A DNA stretch of 64,000 nt, taken from NCBI GenBank assembly GCA_029781035.1, contig JAKOXK010000077.1:1-64000 (forward strand), given 5' to 3'. This DNA comes from Armatimonadota bacterium. GTDB taxonomy: Bacteria; Armatimonadota; Fimbriimonadia; Fimbriimonadales; Fimbriimonadaceae. The translations under genes and the position numbers were made by a program. A model generated the notes under the pieces. That model ran no database searches. It was not told where the DNA came from and was given only the letters and a program-made list of their open reading frames with translations. Of the stretch, positions 8,891-16,140 are shown in pieces. Position 1 is the first letter of the stretch. Each line of letters begins with the position of its first letter.

Positions 8891-9499
8891 TCACTTGTCG
8901 CCGTCTCGGAGGTGGACTTTGACGACAGCGTCGGAAAGCTGGACTGCGCTAGGAGTCTCAACTTTTCGCAGGTCATCAAGGATCTTGTCCACCATCTCGG
9001 ACGTGACGGGGCCGACGTACTGGTCTCCAATCTGGAGCACGGGCGCACGGTCACAGGCGTCTAGGCATTCCACTTCATGGATCGTGAACATCCCGTCGGG
9101 CGTCGTCTCCCCCAACTTGACGCCGAGCTTCTCTTCGAGATAATCGACGATCCGATAGGCGCCGCACACGTGGCAGCTCAGGCACGTGCACACTTCGATC
9201 ATGTGCCGTCCGGGCTTGTGGGCGGTGTTGTACATTGTGTAGAAGGTCGCCACTCCTTCGACTTCGGCAAAACTTCGGTTGAGTCGGAAGGCGACTTCGG
9301 CGATCGCTTCCGGGGGCAGCCAACCTCCGTACTCACGCTGAGCGATCCATAGGCCAGGCAGAATGCAGCTCTTGAGATCGGGATAGTGGGTCTTGAGCGC
9401 ATCCAACTCCGCGACGGCACTCTCGCTGAACTTTAGGTCAAGTTCCTCGGGGCGCGGTGCCCGGGGCCGAGGGGTGCCGATGGCGACGGTTTCGCTCAT
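8891..9499 (-). CDS. nuoE: NADH-quinone oxidoreductase subunit E (2Fe-2S)
   Basis: The thioredoxin-like 24-kDa subunit of the NADH dehydrogenase module. It has the N1a 2Fe-2S ligands in VCTCLSC (Cys104, Cys109) and VECLDACDRAP (Cys145, Cys149), with VEGVATFYTMYN just before. Extra cysteines sit between the first ligands (Cys106, Cys112). The 202 residues include a Pro-rich N-terminal extension of about 20. The ATG at 9499 has no Shine-Dalgarno sequence but a TAGAAT box 6 nt upstream, suggesting a leaderless mRNA. It sits between nuoD (44 bp upstream) and nuoF. Confidence 0.95.
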   Translation of the reverse strand: MSETVAIGTPRPRAPRPEELDLKFSESAVAELDALKTHYPDLKSCILPGLWIAQREYGGWLPPEAIAEVAFRLNRSFAEVEGVATFYTMYNTAHKPGRHMIEVCTCLSCHVCGAYRIVDYLEEKLGVKLGETTPDGMFTIHEVECLDACDRAPVLQIGDQYVGPVTSEMVDKILDDLRKVETPSAVQLSDAVVKVHLRDGDK

Positions 9500-9505
9500 G
9501 AGGCG

Positions 9506-9511
9506 ATTCTA
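9506..9511 (-). promoter_or_regulatory. Candidate -10 box for leaderless nuoE transcript
   Basis: TAGAAT on the reverse strand with a 6-nt spacer to the nuoE ATG. Transcription would start at about the start codon. No Shine-Dalgarno sequence is present in the 6-nt spacer. Confidence 0.45.
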
Positions 9512-9543
9512 CACGCCGACGATTTTTGGGAGTATGACCAACG

Positions 9544-10761
9544 TTAGCGGTCGATCTCGCCGAGCACAATATCGATCGAACCGATGATCGCGATCAGGTC
9601 TGCGATGAGCCGACCCGTGGCCAGAACCTCGAGCGCCTTGAGGTTCATGAACGAAGAGGGACGCTCATGCCATCGATAGGGTCGGTTCGTGCCGTCTGCG
9701 ACGATATAGAAGCCGAGTTCGCCCTTGGAGCCTTCGACGCCGGCATAAGCTTCTCCTGGGGGCACGCGGTAACCCTCTGTCCAAAGTTTGAAGTGATGGA
9801 TGACGGCTTCCATCGAGTTGTCCAAGTCGGCGCGCTTGGGAGGGACGATCTTTCTGTCGCTGCAGTTCCAGGGGCCCTCGGGCAGACCGTCAATGGCCTG
9901 TCGACAAATCTTGTACGACTCTTTCATCTCCGCGATCCGGACAAGGAAGCGGTCATAAACGTCGCCCTCCTCACCGACCGGTATTTGAAAGTCGAACTCC
10001 TCGTAGTTGCAGTAGGGGTTGCTCTTGCGCAGGTCGAAGGCGACGCCGGACGCACGGGCAATCGGGCCGGAGCAACCGAGTTCAAGGCACTCTTTTCCAG
10101 TCAGCGCACCGACGCCTTGAGTCCGCTCCTTCCAAATCGGGTTCTCAACCAGGAGGTTCTCGACGACCTCAAGCTCTTCCAGGAACCCATCGAGAAAGGC
10201 CCTTAAGCGCTTCTCAAAACCTTCTGGCATGTCGCCACGCAGCCCGCCGGGAACGATCCACGAAGGCATCATTCGAACGCCGCTGAACATCTCGAAAAGG
10301 TCGAGGATGAGTTCCCGTTGCTGGAAGAGGTAGAAGAACGGCGTCATGGCGCCCAGATCAAGGGCGTGGGTGCCCAGCCACACGAGGTGGCTGGCGATGC
10401 GGCTCAGTTCGGCGAGAATGACACGAAGGTAGTTGCCTCGCCGGGGAACTTCAAGGCCCAAAAGCTTCTCGACCGCGAGCGCGTGCGCGAGGTTGTTGCC
10501 GTTGGCGTTCAGATAGTCCATGCGGTCGGTCATGACCACACACTTCTGGTAGGTCTGGCTCTCGGCCTCCTTTTCCATTCCCGTGTGGAGATAGCCGATC
10601 ACACACTTGGCTTGAACGATCGTCTCGCCTTCCAACTCGAGGATCACGCGGAGCACGCCGTGAGTGCTGGGGTGCTGGGGCCCCATGTTCACGATCATCG
10701 TGTTTTCGCCGGTCTTTTGGAAGACCGTCTCGGTGCTGGGGATGAAAGTGTGCGTGCTCAT
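9544..10761 (-). CDS. nuoD: NADH-quinone oxidoreductase subunit D (49 kDa)
   Basis: Quinone-site subunit of complex I. The family markers MIVNMGPQHPSTHGVLRV near the N-terminus (quinone-binding His and adjacent residues), GYLHTGMEKEAE and the C-terminal RPSSFMNLKALE...DLIAIIGSIDIVLGEIDR are all present. The ORF track starts at 10785; the ATG at 10761 (MSTHTFIPSTE) is preceded by GGAAG at the right distance, so I use it. It is a stand-alone NuoD, not a NuoCD fusion. It is separated from nuoC by two lipoproteins and two prepilin-like genes. The start codon lies inside an 18-bp inverted repeat. Confidence 0.95.
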   Translation of the reverse strand: MSTHTFIPSTETVFQKTGENTMIVNMGPQHPSTHGVLRVILELEGETIVQAKCVIGYLHTGMEKEAESQTYQKCVVMTDRMDYLNANGNNLAHALAVEKLLGLEVPRRGNYLRVILAELSRIASHLVWLGTHALDLGAMTPFFYLFQQRELILDLFEMFSGVRMMPSWIVPGGLRGDMPEGFEKRLRAFLDGFLEELEVVENLLVENPIWKERTQGVGALTGKECLELGCSGPIARASGVAFDLRKSNPYCNYEEFDFQIPVGEEGDVYDRFLVRIAEMKESYKICRQAIDGLPEGPWNCSDRKIVPPKRADLDNSMEAVIHHFKLWTEGYRVPPGEAYAGVEGSKGELGFYIVADGTNRPYRWHERPSSFMNLKALEVLATGRLIADLIAIIGSIDIVLGEIDR

Positions 10762-10777
10762 GGCTTCCAGAAGCCAT
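10760..10777. repeat. Inverted repeat covering the nuoD ribosome-binding site and start
   Basis: ATGGCTTC-CA-GAAGCCAT is an 8-bp inverted repeat with a 2-bp centre. On the nuoD mRNA it includes the GGAAG Shine-Dalgarno-like sequence and the first two bases of the ATG. If it folds (a 7-bp stem with a 4-nt loop), it would hide the start site. The repeat is seen, a regulatory role is inference. Confidence 0.5.
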
Positions 10778-10816
10778 CGTACCACGGGGCCAACGGGCTG
10801 CTAGGCGAGTTTGCCG

Positions 10817-11509
10817 CTACTGGAGCCCGCCCTTGGACGGAACCGTTTTGGGGCTGTTCCCGTAGACGACGAGGCGGACCGGTTTAGACGGCACGATGAA
10901 CGCCGTATTGGCGGCCATCGGGTCTCGGACTTCGGCCACGGCCAGCGCCTGACCGCCTTTGTCGAGGGTGATCTTGCCCGACATGGACGCTACGTCCATG
11001 GGCTCGCTCAGGCCGCTTGCTGCCACCTTCACGCTGTGTCCACGGTCGTCCTTGACTACCGCGTCACCGAACGTACCACTAGGGTCAAAAACGACAAGCT
11101 GGGTCGACCCTTTAGGCAGGATTCTGGGTTCGCCTTCGACGTTGACGATCTTCAACTTGCCGGCGTCTTTGAGGACGACAATCGTCGATCCGAGTTCCGA
11201 CTTGGCCGAGATGTTGCCCGTGTACGCGTCGTTGCCGTTGTTCTTGAGGACGATCTTGTGATCTTTGGGAGCGACTCCACAATAACCGCTGGCGTTGTCG
11301 GGCTGAACGTCACCGGTGGAGGACCGTCCGTCGATCCAGAGCTGGAGCGCTTCGTCGGAGAAGTTGACGACCCTCACCCAACCGGGTTTGGGACGGGCCC
11401 TGTTCTTAGCGATGATCTGATCTTGCAGGGATGGCCCGCACCCTGAGAGGGCCAGGAGGCCGACCACTGTAACAGTGGCGGCCTCCAAGCATCGATGTTT
11501 TGTCGTCAC
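10817..11509 (-). CDS. Predicted lipoprotein, DUF4397-like, unknown function
   Basis: I start this gene at GTG 11509, whose GTGA overlaps the stop of the upstream small lipoprotein gene; the ORF track start at 11635 adds Arg-rich out-of-context sequence. The 230-residue product has a signal peptide ending in the lipobox LALSGC, then about 200 residues rich in beta-type sequence (GWVRVVNFSDEALQLWIDG, GSTQLVVFDPSGTFGDAVV). The repeated short beta strands resemble DUF4397-type surface domains, but this is weak. It forms a translationally coupled pair with the 62-residue lipoprotein and stands inside the nuo locus, between the prepilins and nuoD. Confidence 0.7.
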   Translation of the reverse strand: MTTKHRCLEAATVTVVGLLALSGCGPSLQDQIIAKNRARPKPGWVRVVNFSDEALQLWIDGRSSTGDVQPDNASGYCGVAPKDHKIVLKNNGNDAYTGNISAKSELGSTIVVLKDAGKLKIVNVEGEPRILPKGSTQLVVFDPSGTFGDAVVKDDRGHSVKVAASGLSEPMDVASMSGKITLDKGGQALAVAEVRDPMAANTAFIVPSKPVRLVVYGNSPKTVPSKGGLQ

Positions 11510-11694
11510 TTGGCCTCTACGGTCTTGCCCCCGCCTGCGCCTTCGACAACTCCGGGCGCGTTCGGGGTCTTGGCTTGATACTCGGCTTTGGAGGCGCCCG
11601 ACTTGGAGGCGTCTTCCGCGGTCTTTTGTTCGCAACCAGCGACGAATGCTAACGCTACGATGCCGACGATTGCCAGCAGGATTGTTCTCTTCAT
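11506..11694 (-). CDS. Small lipoprotein (62 aa)
   Basis: MKRTILLAIVGIVALAFVAGC is a clear lipoprotein signal with lipobox VAGC. The mature part is only about 42 residues, Ala/Lys/Gly-rich and probably disordered, with no known domain. The ATG has a good ribosome site (GGAAGA) upstream. Its stop overlaps the next lipoprotein gene by 4 bases. It may act as a small periplasmic anchor or partner of that protein; nothing more can be said. Confidence 0.75.
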   Translation of the reverse strand: MKRTILLAIVGIVALAFVAGCEQKTAEDASKSGASKAEYQAKTPNAPGVVEGAGGGKTVEAK

Positions 11695-11747
11695 GAGTCT
11701 TCCTTCTTTGAAATTCCTTTGTTTTAGAGTCGTGCGAGAAGCAAGTT

Positions 11748-11779
11748 TAGCCCGGCCATCCGTAGAATGACCGGGCCTA
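11748..11779 (-). terminator. Hairpin downstream of first prepilin-like gene
   Basis: On the reverse strand, TAGGCCCGGTCAT pairs with ATGGCCGGGCTA around a TCTACGG loop, with one bulge and one G-T pair. It lies just after the stop of the 11794-12681 gene. There is no clear U-tract, so it may be a terminator or a 3' stabiliser. Confidence 0.5.
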
Positions 11780-11793
11780 TTGCCGACCTTAGC

Positions 11794-12681
11794 CTACTGG
11801 CTGAAGTCGTAGTCGGGGCGGAACAGCCAAGCGTGGCAGCCGTCCCACCAGTAGTAACCGGGGAAGCCATTGGCGTCGTAACCGGTGTACGGGTCGGTCT
11901 TGTAGTCGGTGTCGCCGGGGGTCAAGGTCGAACCGAGGGCTCGATACTTGGCGTGACCGTCGGTGAAGGCCATGTTGGCGCCCTTGCTGTAGGACCAGAT
12001 CGATCCGCTCAGGACGAACATGACGCTCTGCTGACCGTTCTTGCTGGCCGAACAGCCAGATGCAGACGGAACGTAGGTGCAAGGAATGTTCGCTTGCGGG
12101 CACTCAAGGGCCGGGTTCGCAAGGACAGCACCATCGACGTTGGCTTTGCCGCGGCCGCCCCAAACCATGGGGAGCTGCGCCGGGGCAGCGATTCCGCTCG
12201 AACCGTAACCCATCAACAGGCCGTTGTAGGTCATGTTCGAGTTGCCTTTCGGCTTCGTACCGAGCAGCGCGTTGGACGCACCGGTCGTAACGAGCGGGAG
12301 GCCGGGACCGGAAGCCACTTGGATGTTCTTGCAGTAGGGCTGGATCGTGTTGGCCCATGCCACACGAGAGGAGTAGATCCTCACGGAGTAGCCGCCATCA
12401 CCGCCAGCGCCGGCTGGCCAGTCCGCCGGGAAGTACTGGTTGTAGTTCCAAGCGAATCCTTGGTTGTCGCCCAGCAGGCCAAAGGCGAGCGGGAAGACGT
12501 CGTCCGAGTCGGGCAAGTACTGCATGAACGCAAGCGCGATCTGCTTGTGGTTGGAAAGGTCCGCGGACTTCTTAGCGGCGTCTTTCGCCTGGGCGAAGAC
12601 CGGGAACAGAATGGCTGCCAGGATCGCGATGATCGCGATGACAACCAAGAGCTCGATGAGCGTGAACGCTCGCTTTACCAT
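11794..12681 (-). CDS. Prepilin-like secreted protein (DUF1559/H-X9-DG type), copy 1
   Basis: A 295-residue protein with a type IV prepilin N-terminus: short basic leader MVKRA, then [19 protein letters not shown] with Glu at position 5 after the cleavage point (Ala instead of the usual Gly at -1). The globular part ends with [11 protein letters not shown], the DG-containing end motif of DUF1559 proteins, and a C-terminal [12 protein letters not shown]...[14 protein letters not shown]. Several cysteines could form disulfides. It is probably a pseudopilin of a type II/IV-like secretion or pilus system or a surface protein. AGGAG precedes the ATG. It is a full-length, indel-free paralogue of the gene at 12966-13853, and both sit inside the nuo locus. 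Confidence 0.88.
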   Translation of the reverse strand: MVKRAFTLIELLVVIAIIAILAAILFPVFAQAKDAAKKSADLSNHKQIALAFMQYLPDSDDVFPLAFGLLGDNQGFAWNYNQYFPADWPAGAGGDGGYSVRIYSSRVAWANTIQPYCKNIQVASGPGLPLVTTGASNALLGTKPKGNSNMTYNGLLMGYGSSGIAAPAQLPMVWGGRGKANVDGAVLANPALECPQANIPCTYVPSASGCSASKNGQQSVMFVLSGSIWSYSKGANMAFTDGHAKYRALGSTLTPGDTDYKTDPYTGYDANGFPGYYWWDGCHAWLFRPDYDFSQ

Positions 12682-12745
12682 ATGTATTTCTCCTCAGAAG
12701 AGTGCGCTCGGCACCGGCGGCTCACAGCTGCCGCGCCGCTTCTTA

Positions 12746-12776
12746 TATTTACCTCAGAAACCGTGCCACGCGTCAA
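12746..12776 (-). promoter_or_regulatory. Possible promoter of prepilin-like gene copy 1
   Basis: On the reverse strand TTGACG (12771-12776) is followed after 19 bp by TAAATA (12746-12751), in an AT-rich patch unusual for this G+C-rich DNA. The spacing is long, so this is a weak call. Confidence 0.35.
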
Positions 12777-12927
12777 TTTTCTTGAAGAAAAAGCAAGAGG
12801 CCCGCATATTTCCCAGCCCCCCGCTCTCCAGTGAGTTGGATCCGGCTTCTGTCTCTGGTTACCGCGGCCAGAGTCCGCTTTTCATCCCTTCTGAGGTCAG
12901 CTGCCCCGCCGAGGCCCGGGGGCTGGT

Positions 12928-12956
12928 TCGTGGCCCGGTTTGAGACCGGGCCACGA
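12928..12956 (-). terminator. Strong hairpin downstream of second prepilin-like gene
   Basis: TCGTGGCCCGGT and ACCGGGCCACGA form a perfect 12-bp stem with a 5-nt loop. It starts 9 bp after the stop of the 12966-13853 gene. It lacks a U-run, but its position and strength fit a transcription end between the two prepilin genes. Confidence 0.65.
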
Positions 12957-12965
12957 TGGCTTCAA

Positions 12966-13853
12966 CTAGTAGCTGAAGTCATAGTCGGGGCGGAACAGCC
13001 ATGCATGGCATCCGTCCCACCAATAGCTCGCCGGGAACCCGTTCACGTCGTAGCCGGTGTACGGGTCGTTCTTATAGTCGGTGTCGCCAGGAGTCAGCGT
13101 CGCGCCGAGTGGACGATACTTGGCGTGGCCGTCGACGAACGCCATGTTGACGCCCTTGCTATAGGCCCATGCCGTTCCGCTCAGAACGAACATGACGCTC
13201 GTCTGACCGTTGATGCCTGCCGAGCATCCACTGACGGACGGGACGTACGTGCAGGGGACTTTGGCTTGAGGGCACTGCATTGCCGGGTTCGCTAGGACCG
13301 CGCCGTCCATGTTGGCCTTACCGCGACCGCCCCACACCATCGGGAGCTGGGCAGGAGCAGCCACGCCAGCGGACGAGTAGCCCATCAGCAAGCCGTTGTA
13401 GGTCATGTTTGAGTTGCCCTTTGGAGCTCCGCCAGGAGCCGCGTTGGAGGCGCCTGTCGTTACGAGGGGCAGACCGGGGCCGGAAGCGACCTGGATGTTC
13501 TTGCAATAGGGCTGAATCGTGTTGGCCCATGCCACGCGGGAGGAGTAGATCCTCGACGCATAGCCGCCGTCACTGCCGGCGCCGGACGGCCAGTTCTGCG
13601 GGAAGTACTGGTTGTAGTTCCATGCGTAAGCCTGGTTGTCACCGAGGAGTCCGAACGCCAGCGGGAACATGTCGTCGGAGTCGGGCAGGTACTGCATGAA
13701 GGCCAGGTCGATCTGCTTATGGTTGGACAGGTCCGCGGACTTCTTTGCGGCGTCTTTCGCCTGGGCAAAGACCGGGAACAAGATAGCGGCGAGGATCGCA
13801 ATAATGGCGATAACGACCAAGAGCTCGATGAGCGTGAACGCTCGTTTAACCAT
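12966..13853 (-). CDS. Prepilin-like secreted protein (DUF1559/H-X9-DG type), copy 2
   Basis: Also 295 residues, and collinear with copy 1 without gaps. The first 65 residues differ at only about two positions ([11 protein letters not shown] versus [11 protein letters not shown]); differences gather in the middle and in surface-like loops (for example [11 protein letters not shown] versus [11 protein letters not shown]). It keeps the class III signal [25 protein letters not shown] and the DPYTGYD...[14 protein letters not shown] tail. ACGGAG precedes the ATG. A strong hairpin follows. The pair looks like a fairly recent tandem duplication, probably giving two related pilin or pseudopilin subunits. 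Confidence 0.88.
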   Translation of the reverse strand: MVKRAFTLIELLVVIAIIAILAAILFPVFAQAKDAAKKSADLSNHKQIDLAFMQYLPDSDDMFPLAFGLLGDNQAYAWNYNQYFPQNWPSGAGSDGGYASRIYSSRVAWANTIQPYCKNIQVASGPGLPLVTTGASNAAPGGAPKGNSNMTYNGLLMGYSSAGVAAPAQLPMVWGGRGKANMDGAVLANPAMQCPQAKVPCTYVPSVSGCSAGINGQTSVMFVLSGTAWAYSKGVNMAFVDGHAKYRPLGATLTPGDTDYKNDPYTGYDVNGFPASYWWDGCHAWLFRPDYDFSY

Positions 13854-13985
13854 AGAGTTTCTCCGTTGAAGAGTGCGTGGGCAAAGAGTCGTCAGACCCT
13901 TTGTCTACCAACTTATCGACGCCCATGGCCGCAGGATCGTTCGGAGAATCGGAAGAATAGCCTTAAGACCCAAAGAAAGGTGCTG

Positions 13986-14594
13986 TCAACGGCCGCTGAT
14001 GTCCTCAGAGCCGGTCTTCCCTTCCCAACTCTCTCCGGCATGGGGCATCGGAATGTCCTCGATCGCCGGGCCGCGAGTGCCGTGCGGAAACAGGACGTCC
14101 TCGCCTCCCAAAGGGTATTCCTTGCGCAGAGGATATCCGACCCAGTCGTCGGGCAAGAGGAACCTCTGATTGGGCTTGGCTTCGTTCCCCTTGAAGACGA
14201 CGCCGAACAGATCGTTGACCTCGCGCTCGGGATACTCGGCTCCTAGGAACAGGTTGACCAGCGAGGGGACCGTCTGGCCGTCGTCGACGGCGACCTTGAC
14301 GAAGAGCCTCGAGCTGTGGCGGAGCGAATAGAGGTTGTAGACGACCTCGAAGCGCCCTGTGAGGTCTCGCTCGTGCTCCCACTGTCCGTAGTCCACGCCG
14401 ACGCATTCAACGAAATAGTCGTACTGGAGGTCAGGGTCGTCTTTCAGGAAAGCCACGACATCCGCAAGGCTCTCCCGTTCCACACACAAGTAGGTCTCGC
14501 CTCGGTACTCCTTGACCTTAAGGAGCGAGTCGCCGAACTTCTCCCGTACTTTGACGGCCTCCAGCCGCTCGTCACCGACCATGGGATAAGCCAT
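13986..14594 (-). CDS. nuoC: NADH-quinone oxidoreductase subunit C (30 kDa)
   Basis: Complex I connecting-module subunit. Family motifs visible are RFEVVYNLYSL, the 30-kDa signature GAEYPEREVNDLFGVVFKGN and the downstream FLLPDDWVGYPLRKEYPLGGE. The 202 residues include a C-terminal tail of about 30 with no known role. The start ATG overlaps the nuoA stop (ATGA), so it is translated directly after nuoA, where nuoB normally sits. It is not fused to NuoD. The next genes downstream are the prepilin-like copies, not nuoD. Confidence 0.94.
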   Translation of the reverse strand: MAYPMVGDERLEAVKVREKFGDSLLKVKEYRGETYLCVERESLADVVAFLKDDPDLQYDYFVECVGVDYGQWEHERDLTGRFEVVYNLYSLRHSSRLFVKVAVDDGQTVPSLVNLFLGAEYPEREVNDLFGVVFKGNEAKPNQRFLLPDDWVGYPLRKEYPLGGEDVLFPHGTRGPAIEDIPMPHAGESWEGKTGSEDISGR

Positions 14595-15049
14595 CAGGCC
14601 AGGGCCTCCTGGTTCGAGGCCTGGGCGGGCACCGCCACCGTTGCCGACGCCTCCAATTTCTCAGGCGCCAGACTCGTCGCTTCGTCCCAGTCAAGGGCCC
14701 CTATCTTAATGATGTATAGGTAACCCACGATCCAAAGGCCGAGGTAGACGGCGACGTCCACACCGCTGAACACCTGGAAATCGGTGGGGGCGTCCTTGAA
14801 GATGGTCAACCAGCTCCAGAGGAAGACGACTTCGATGTCGAACAGGACGAACAGGATCGCGACCAAGTAGAACTTGATGGGGAACCGCTCCGTCGCAGTG
14901 CCGAGAGGCATCACGCCGCACTCGTAAGGCGAGGACTTGTATGGCGTCACTTTCTTGGGTCCAAGAACGTAACTGCCAACAACCATGACGCCACAGATCA
15001 AGGCGGCCAGACAAACCAGCACCAAGATCGGCATGAAGTCGCCGAGCAT
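14594..15049 (-). CDS. nuoA: NADH-quinone oxidoreductase subunit A
   Basis: Small membrane subunit of complex I with three membrane segments (ILVLVCLAALICGVMVV, FYLVAILFVLFDIEVVFLW, VAVYLGLWIVGYLYII) and the family motif YKSSPYECGVMPLG. I start it at the ATG at 15049 (MLGDFMPILV), giving 151 residues, about 30 more than usual because of an Ala-rich C-terminal tail. The ORF track start at 15175 would add 42 unlikely residues. A TATCCT box lies 6 nt before the ATG and there is no Shine-Dalgarno sequence, pointing to a leaderless transcript. It overlaps nuoC by 1 base. Confidence 0.94.
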   Translation of the reverse strand: MLGDFMPILVLVCLAALICGVMVVGSYVLGPKKVTPYKSSPYECGVMPLGTATERFPIKFYLVAILFVLFDIEVVFLWSWLTIFKDAPTDFQVFSGVDVAVYLGLWIVGYLYIIKIGALDWDEATSLAPEKLEASATVAVPAQASNQEALA

Positions 15050-15055
15050 GGGTTC

Positions 15056-15061
15056 AGGATA
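15056..15061 (-). promoter_or_regulatory. Candidate -10 box for leaderless nuoA transcript
   Basis: TATCCT (TANNNT) on the reverse strand, spacer 6 nt to the nuoA ATG, no Shine-Dalgarno sequence in between. Confidence 0.4.
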
Positions 15062-15135
15062 CCTTTCACTGAGAGGGGCCAGGGGGTGTCCGAGGCCCCA
15101 TGTACAACGGAAAAGTGGGTCAGTGCCCGGAGCGG

Positions 15136-16008
15136 TCAGTAGGAGGCATCGGGACGGAACAACCAGGGGTGGCACCCGTCCTGCCAGTAAGTGCTCGGTA
15201 AGCCGTTCGCGTCGTAACCCGTGTACGGGTCGACGTTGAAATCGGTGCCGTCTGGCGTGATCTTGGCTCCAAGTGGGCGGAATGTGGCAGAACCATCGAC
15301 GGTCAGCCAGTCGGCGGTCTTGTCATAGATCCAGGCTGTGGCGATGAGGGTCCTTCCGAAGCTCGTGCCACCGTTACCGGGTGCGCAGGAGGCTCCCGAA
15401 GGTTGATAGGTGCAGGGCAGAGACGGCTGGTCGCATTTGAGCGCCGGGTTTGTATATCCCGCCCCATCGGCTGCCCCTCGCCCAACACCTTGCCAAAGAA
15501 GCGGGAATTTGCCGGGACTTACGACGGCGGAGACAGGATATTGGGTGAGCGTGCCGGGAAACGTGTACGAGACCGGGGCCGGCTCGTGGGGGCCACCCCT
15601 CTGGGCAGAGCTGGCTGCGACTTCGATCACGGGGACTCCGGACGACCTGTAGATAGGGGTGCCACCGAGGTAGGGCAAGATCGAGTTGGCCCAGCAAGAG
15701 GGCGACGACACGATCCTGTGGGCGTATTGGGAGTCGCCGCCAGGTCCGACCGGCCAATCCGCAGGGACGTATTGGAACAGTTGATACTGCCAAGCGCCTA
15801 CACTGTCCTGGCCCGATTGAAGTGGCAGCAAGCCATCGTGGTCGGAAGCGTAGTTGAGCATGCCGTTTGCCGCTCGGCCGAGTTGGGCCAGGTCGTCGGC
15901 CCTGAGTTTCCTGCCAATGGAATCGAAGTACTGCGCGAAGGCCGTCGCGCAGACGAGAACAACGAGAACGGCTCCGGCAAACGAACGAAGCCTAGTTCGG
16001 TCAGTCAT
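15136..16008 (-). CDS. Secreted paralogue of the prepilin-like proteins, without prepilin signal
   Basis: From the ATG at 16008, preceded by GGGGAGG, the product has 290 residues. The C-terminal part is clearly homologous to the two prepilin-like proteins: [45 protein letters not shown] and the same spacing of YAHRIVSSPSCWANSILPY. The N-terminus is different: MTDRTRLRSFAGAVLVVLVCATAFAQ is an ordinary Sec signal peptide, with no FTLIE motif. The DGH near the end is DGS here. It is thus a pilin-family globular domain sent to the periplasm or surface as a soluble protein. It is divergent from trpD. Confidence 0.82.
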   Translation of the reverse strand: MTDRTRLRSFAGAVLVVLVCATAFAQYFDSIGRKLRADDLAQLGRAANGMLNYASDHDGLLPLQSGQDSVGAWQYQLFQYVPADWPVGPGGDSQYAHRIVSSPSCWANSILPYLGGTPIYRSSGVPVIEVAASSAQRGGPHEPAPVSYTFPGTLTQYPVSAVVSPGKFPLLWQGVGRGAADGAGYTNPALKCDQPSLPCTYQPSGASCAPGNGGTSFGRTLIATAWIYDKTADWLTVDGSATFRPLGAKITPDGTDFNVDPYTGYDANGLPSTYWQDGCHPWLFRPDASY

Positions 16009-16127
16009 TAGATCCTCCCCGGTGAAAGCATTGGCTCTCCACCTTGGATGATAAGACGGGCCTCGGGGCCAGGGAGTTCGCGCCGTTTCACGTGCCCTAG
16101 CCGGGCTGAGCCGGAACCGCCATCCAG

Positions 16128-16133
16128 TACAAT
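16128..16133 (+). promoter_or_regulatory. Candidate -10 box for leaderless trpDCF transcript
   Basis: TACAAT followed by 7 nt and the GTG of trpD. The GGAAGG between them touches the start codon and is too close to serve as a Shine-Dalgarno site, so a leaderless start is more likely. Confidence 0.5.
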
Positions 16134-16140
16134 CGGAAGG

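Noticed and set aside
11767-12834. 355-codon ORF on the plus strand over prepilin copy 1
   Set aside because: Antisense shadow of the 11794-12681 gene, which has a clear ribosome site and a known N-terminal motif.
13961-13989. TTGACA-17-TTAAGG promoter upstream of prepilin copy 2
   Set aside because: The -35 is good but the -10 matches poorly and the -35 lies in the nuoC stop; too weak to list.
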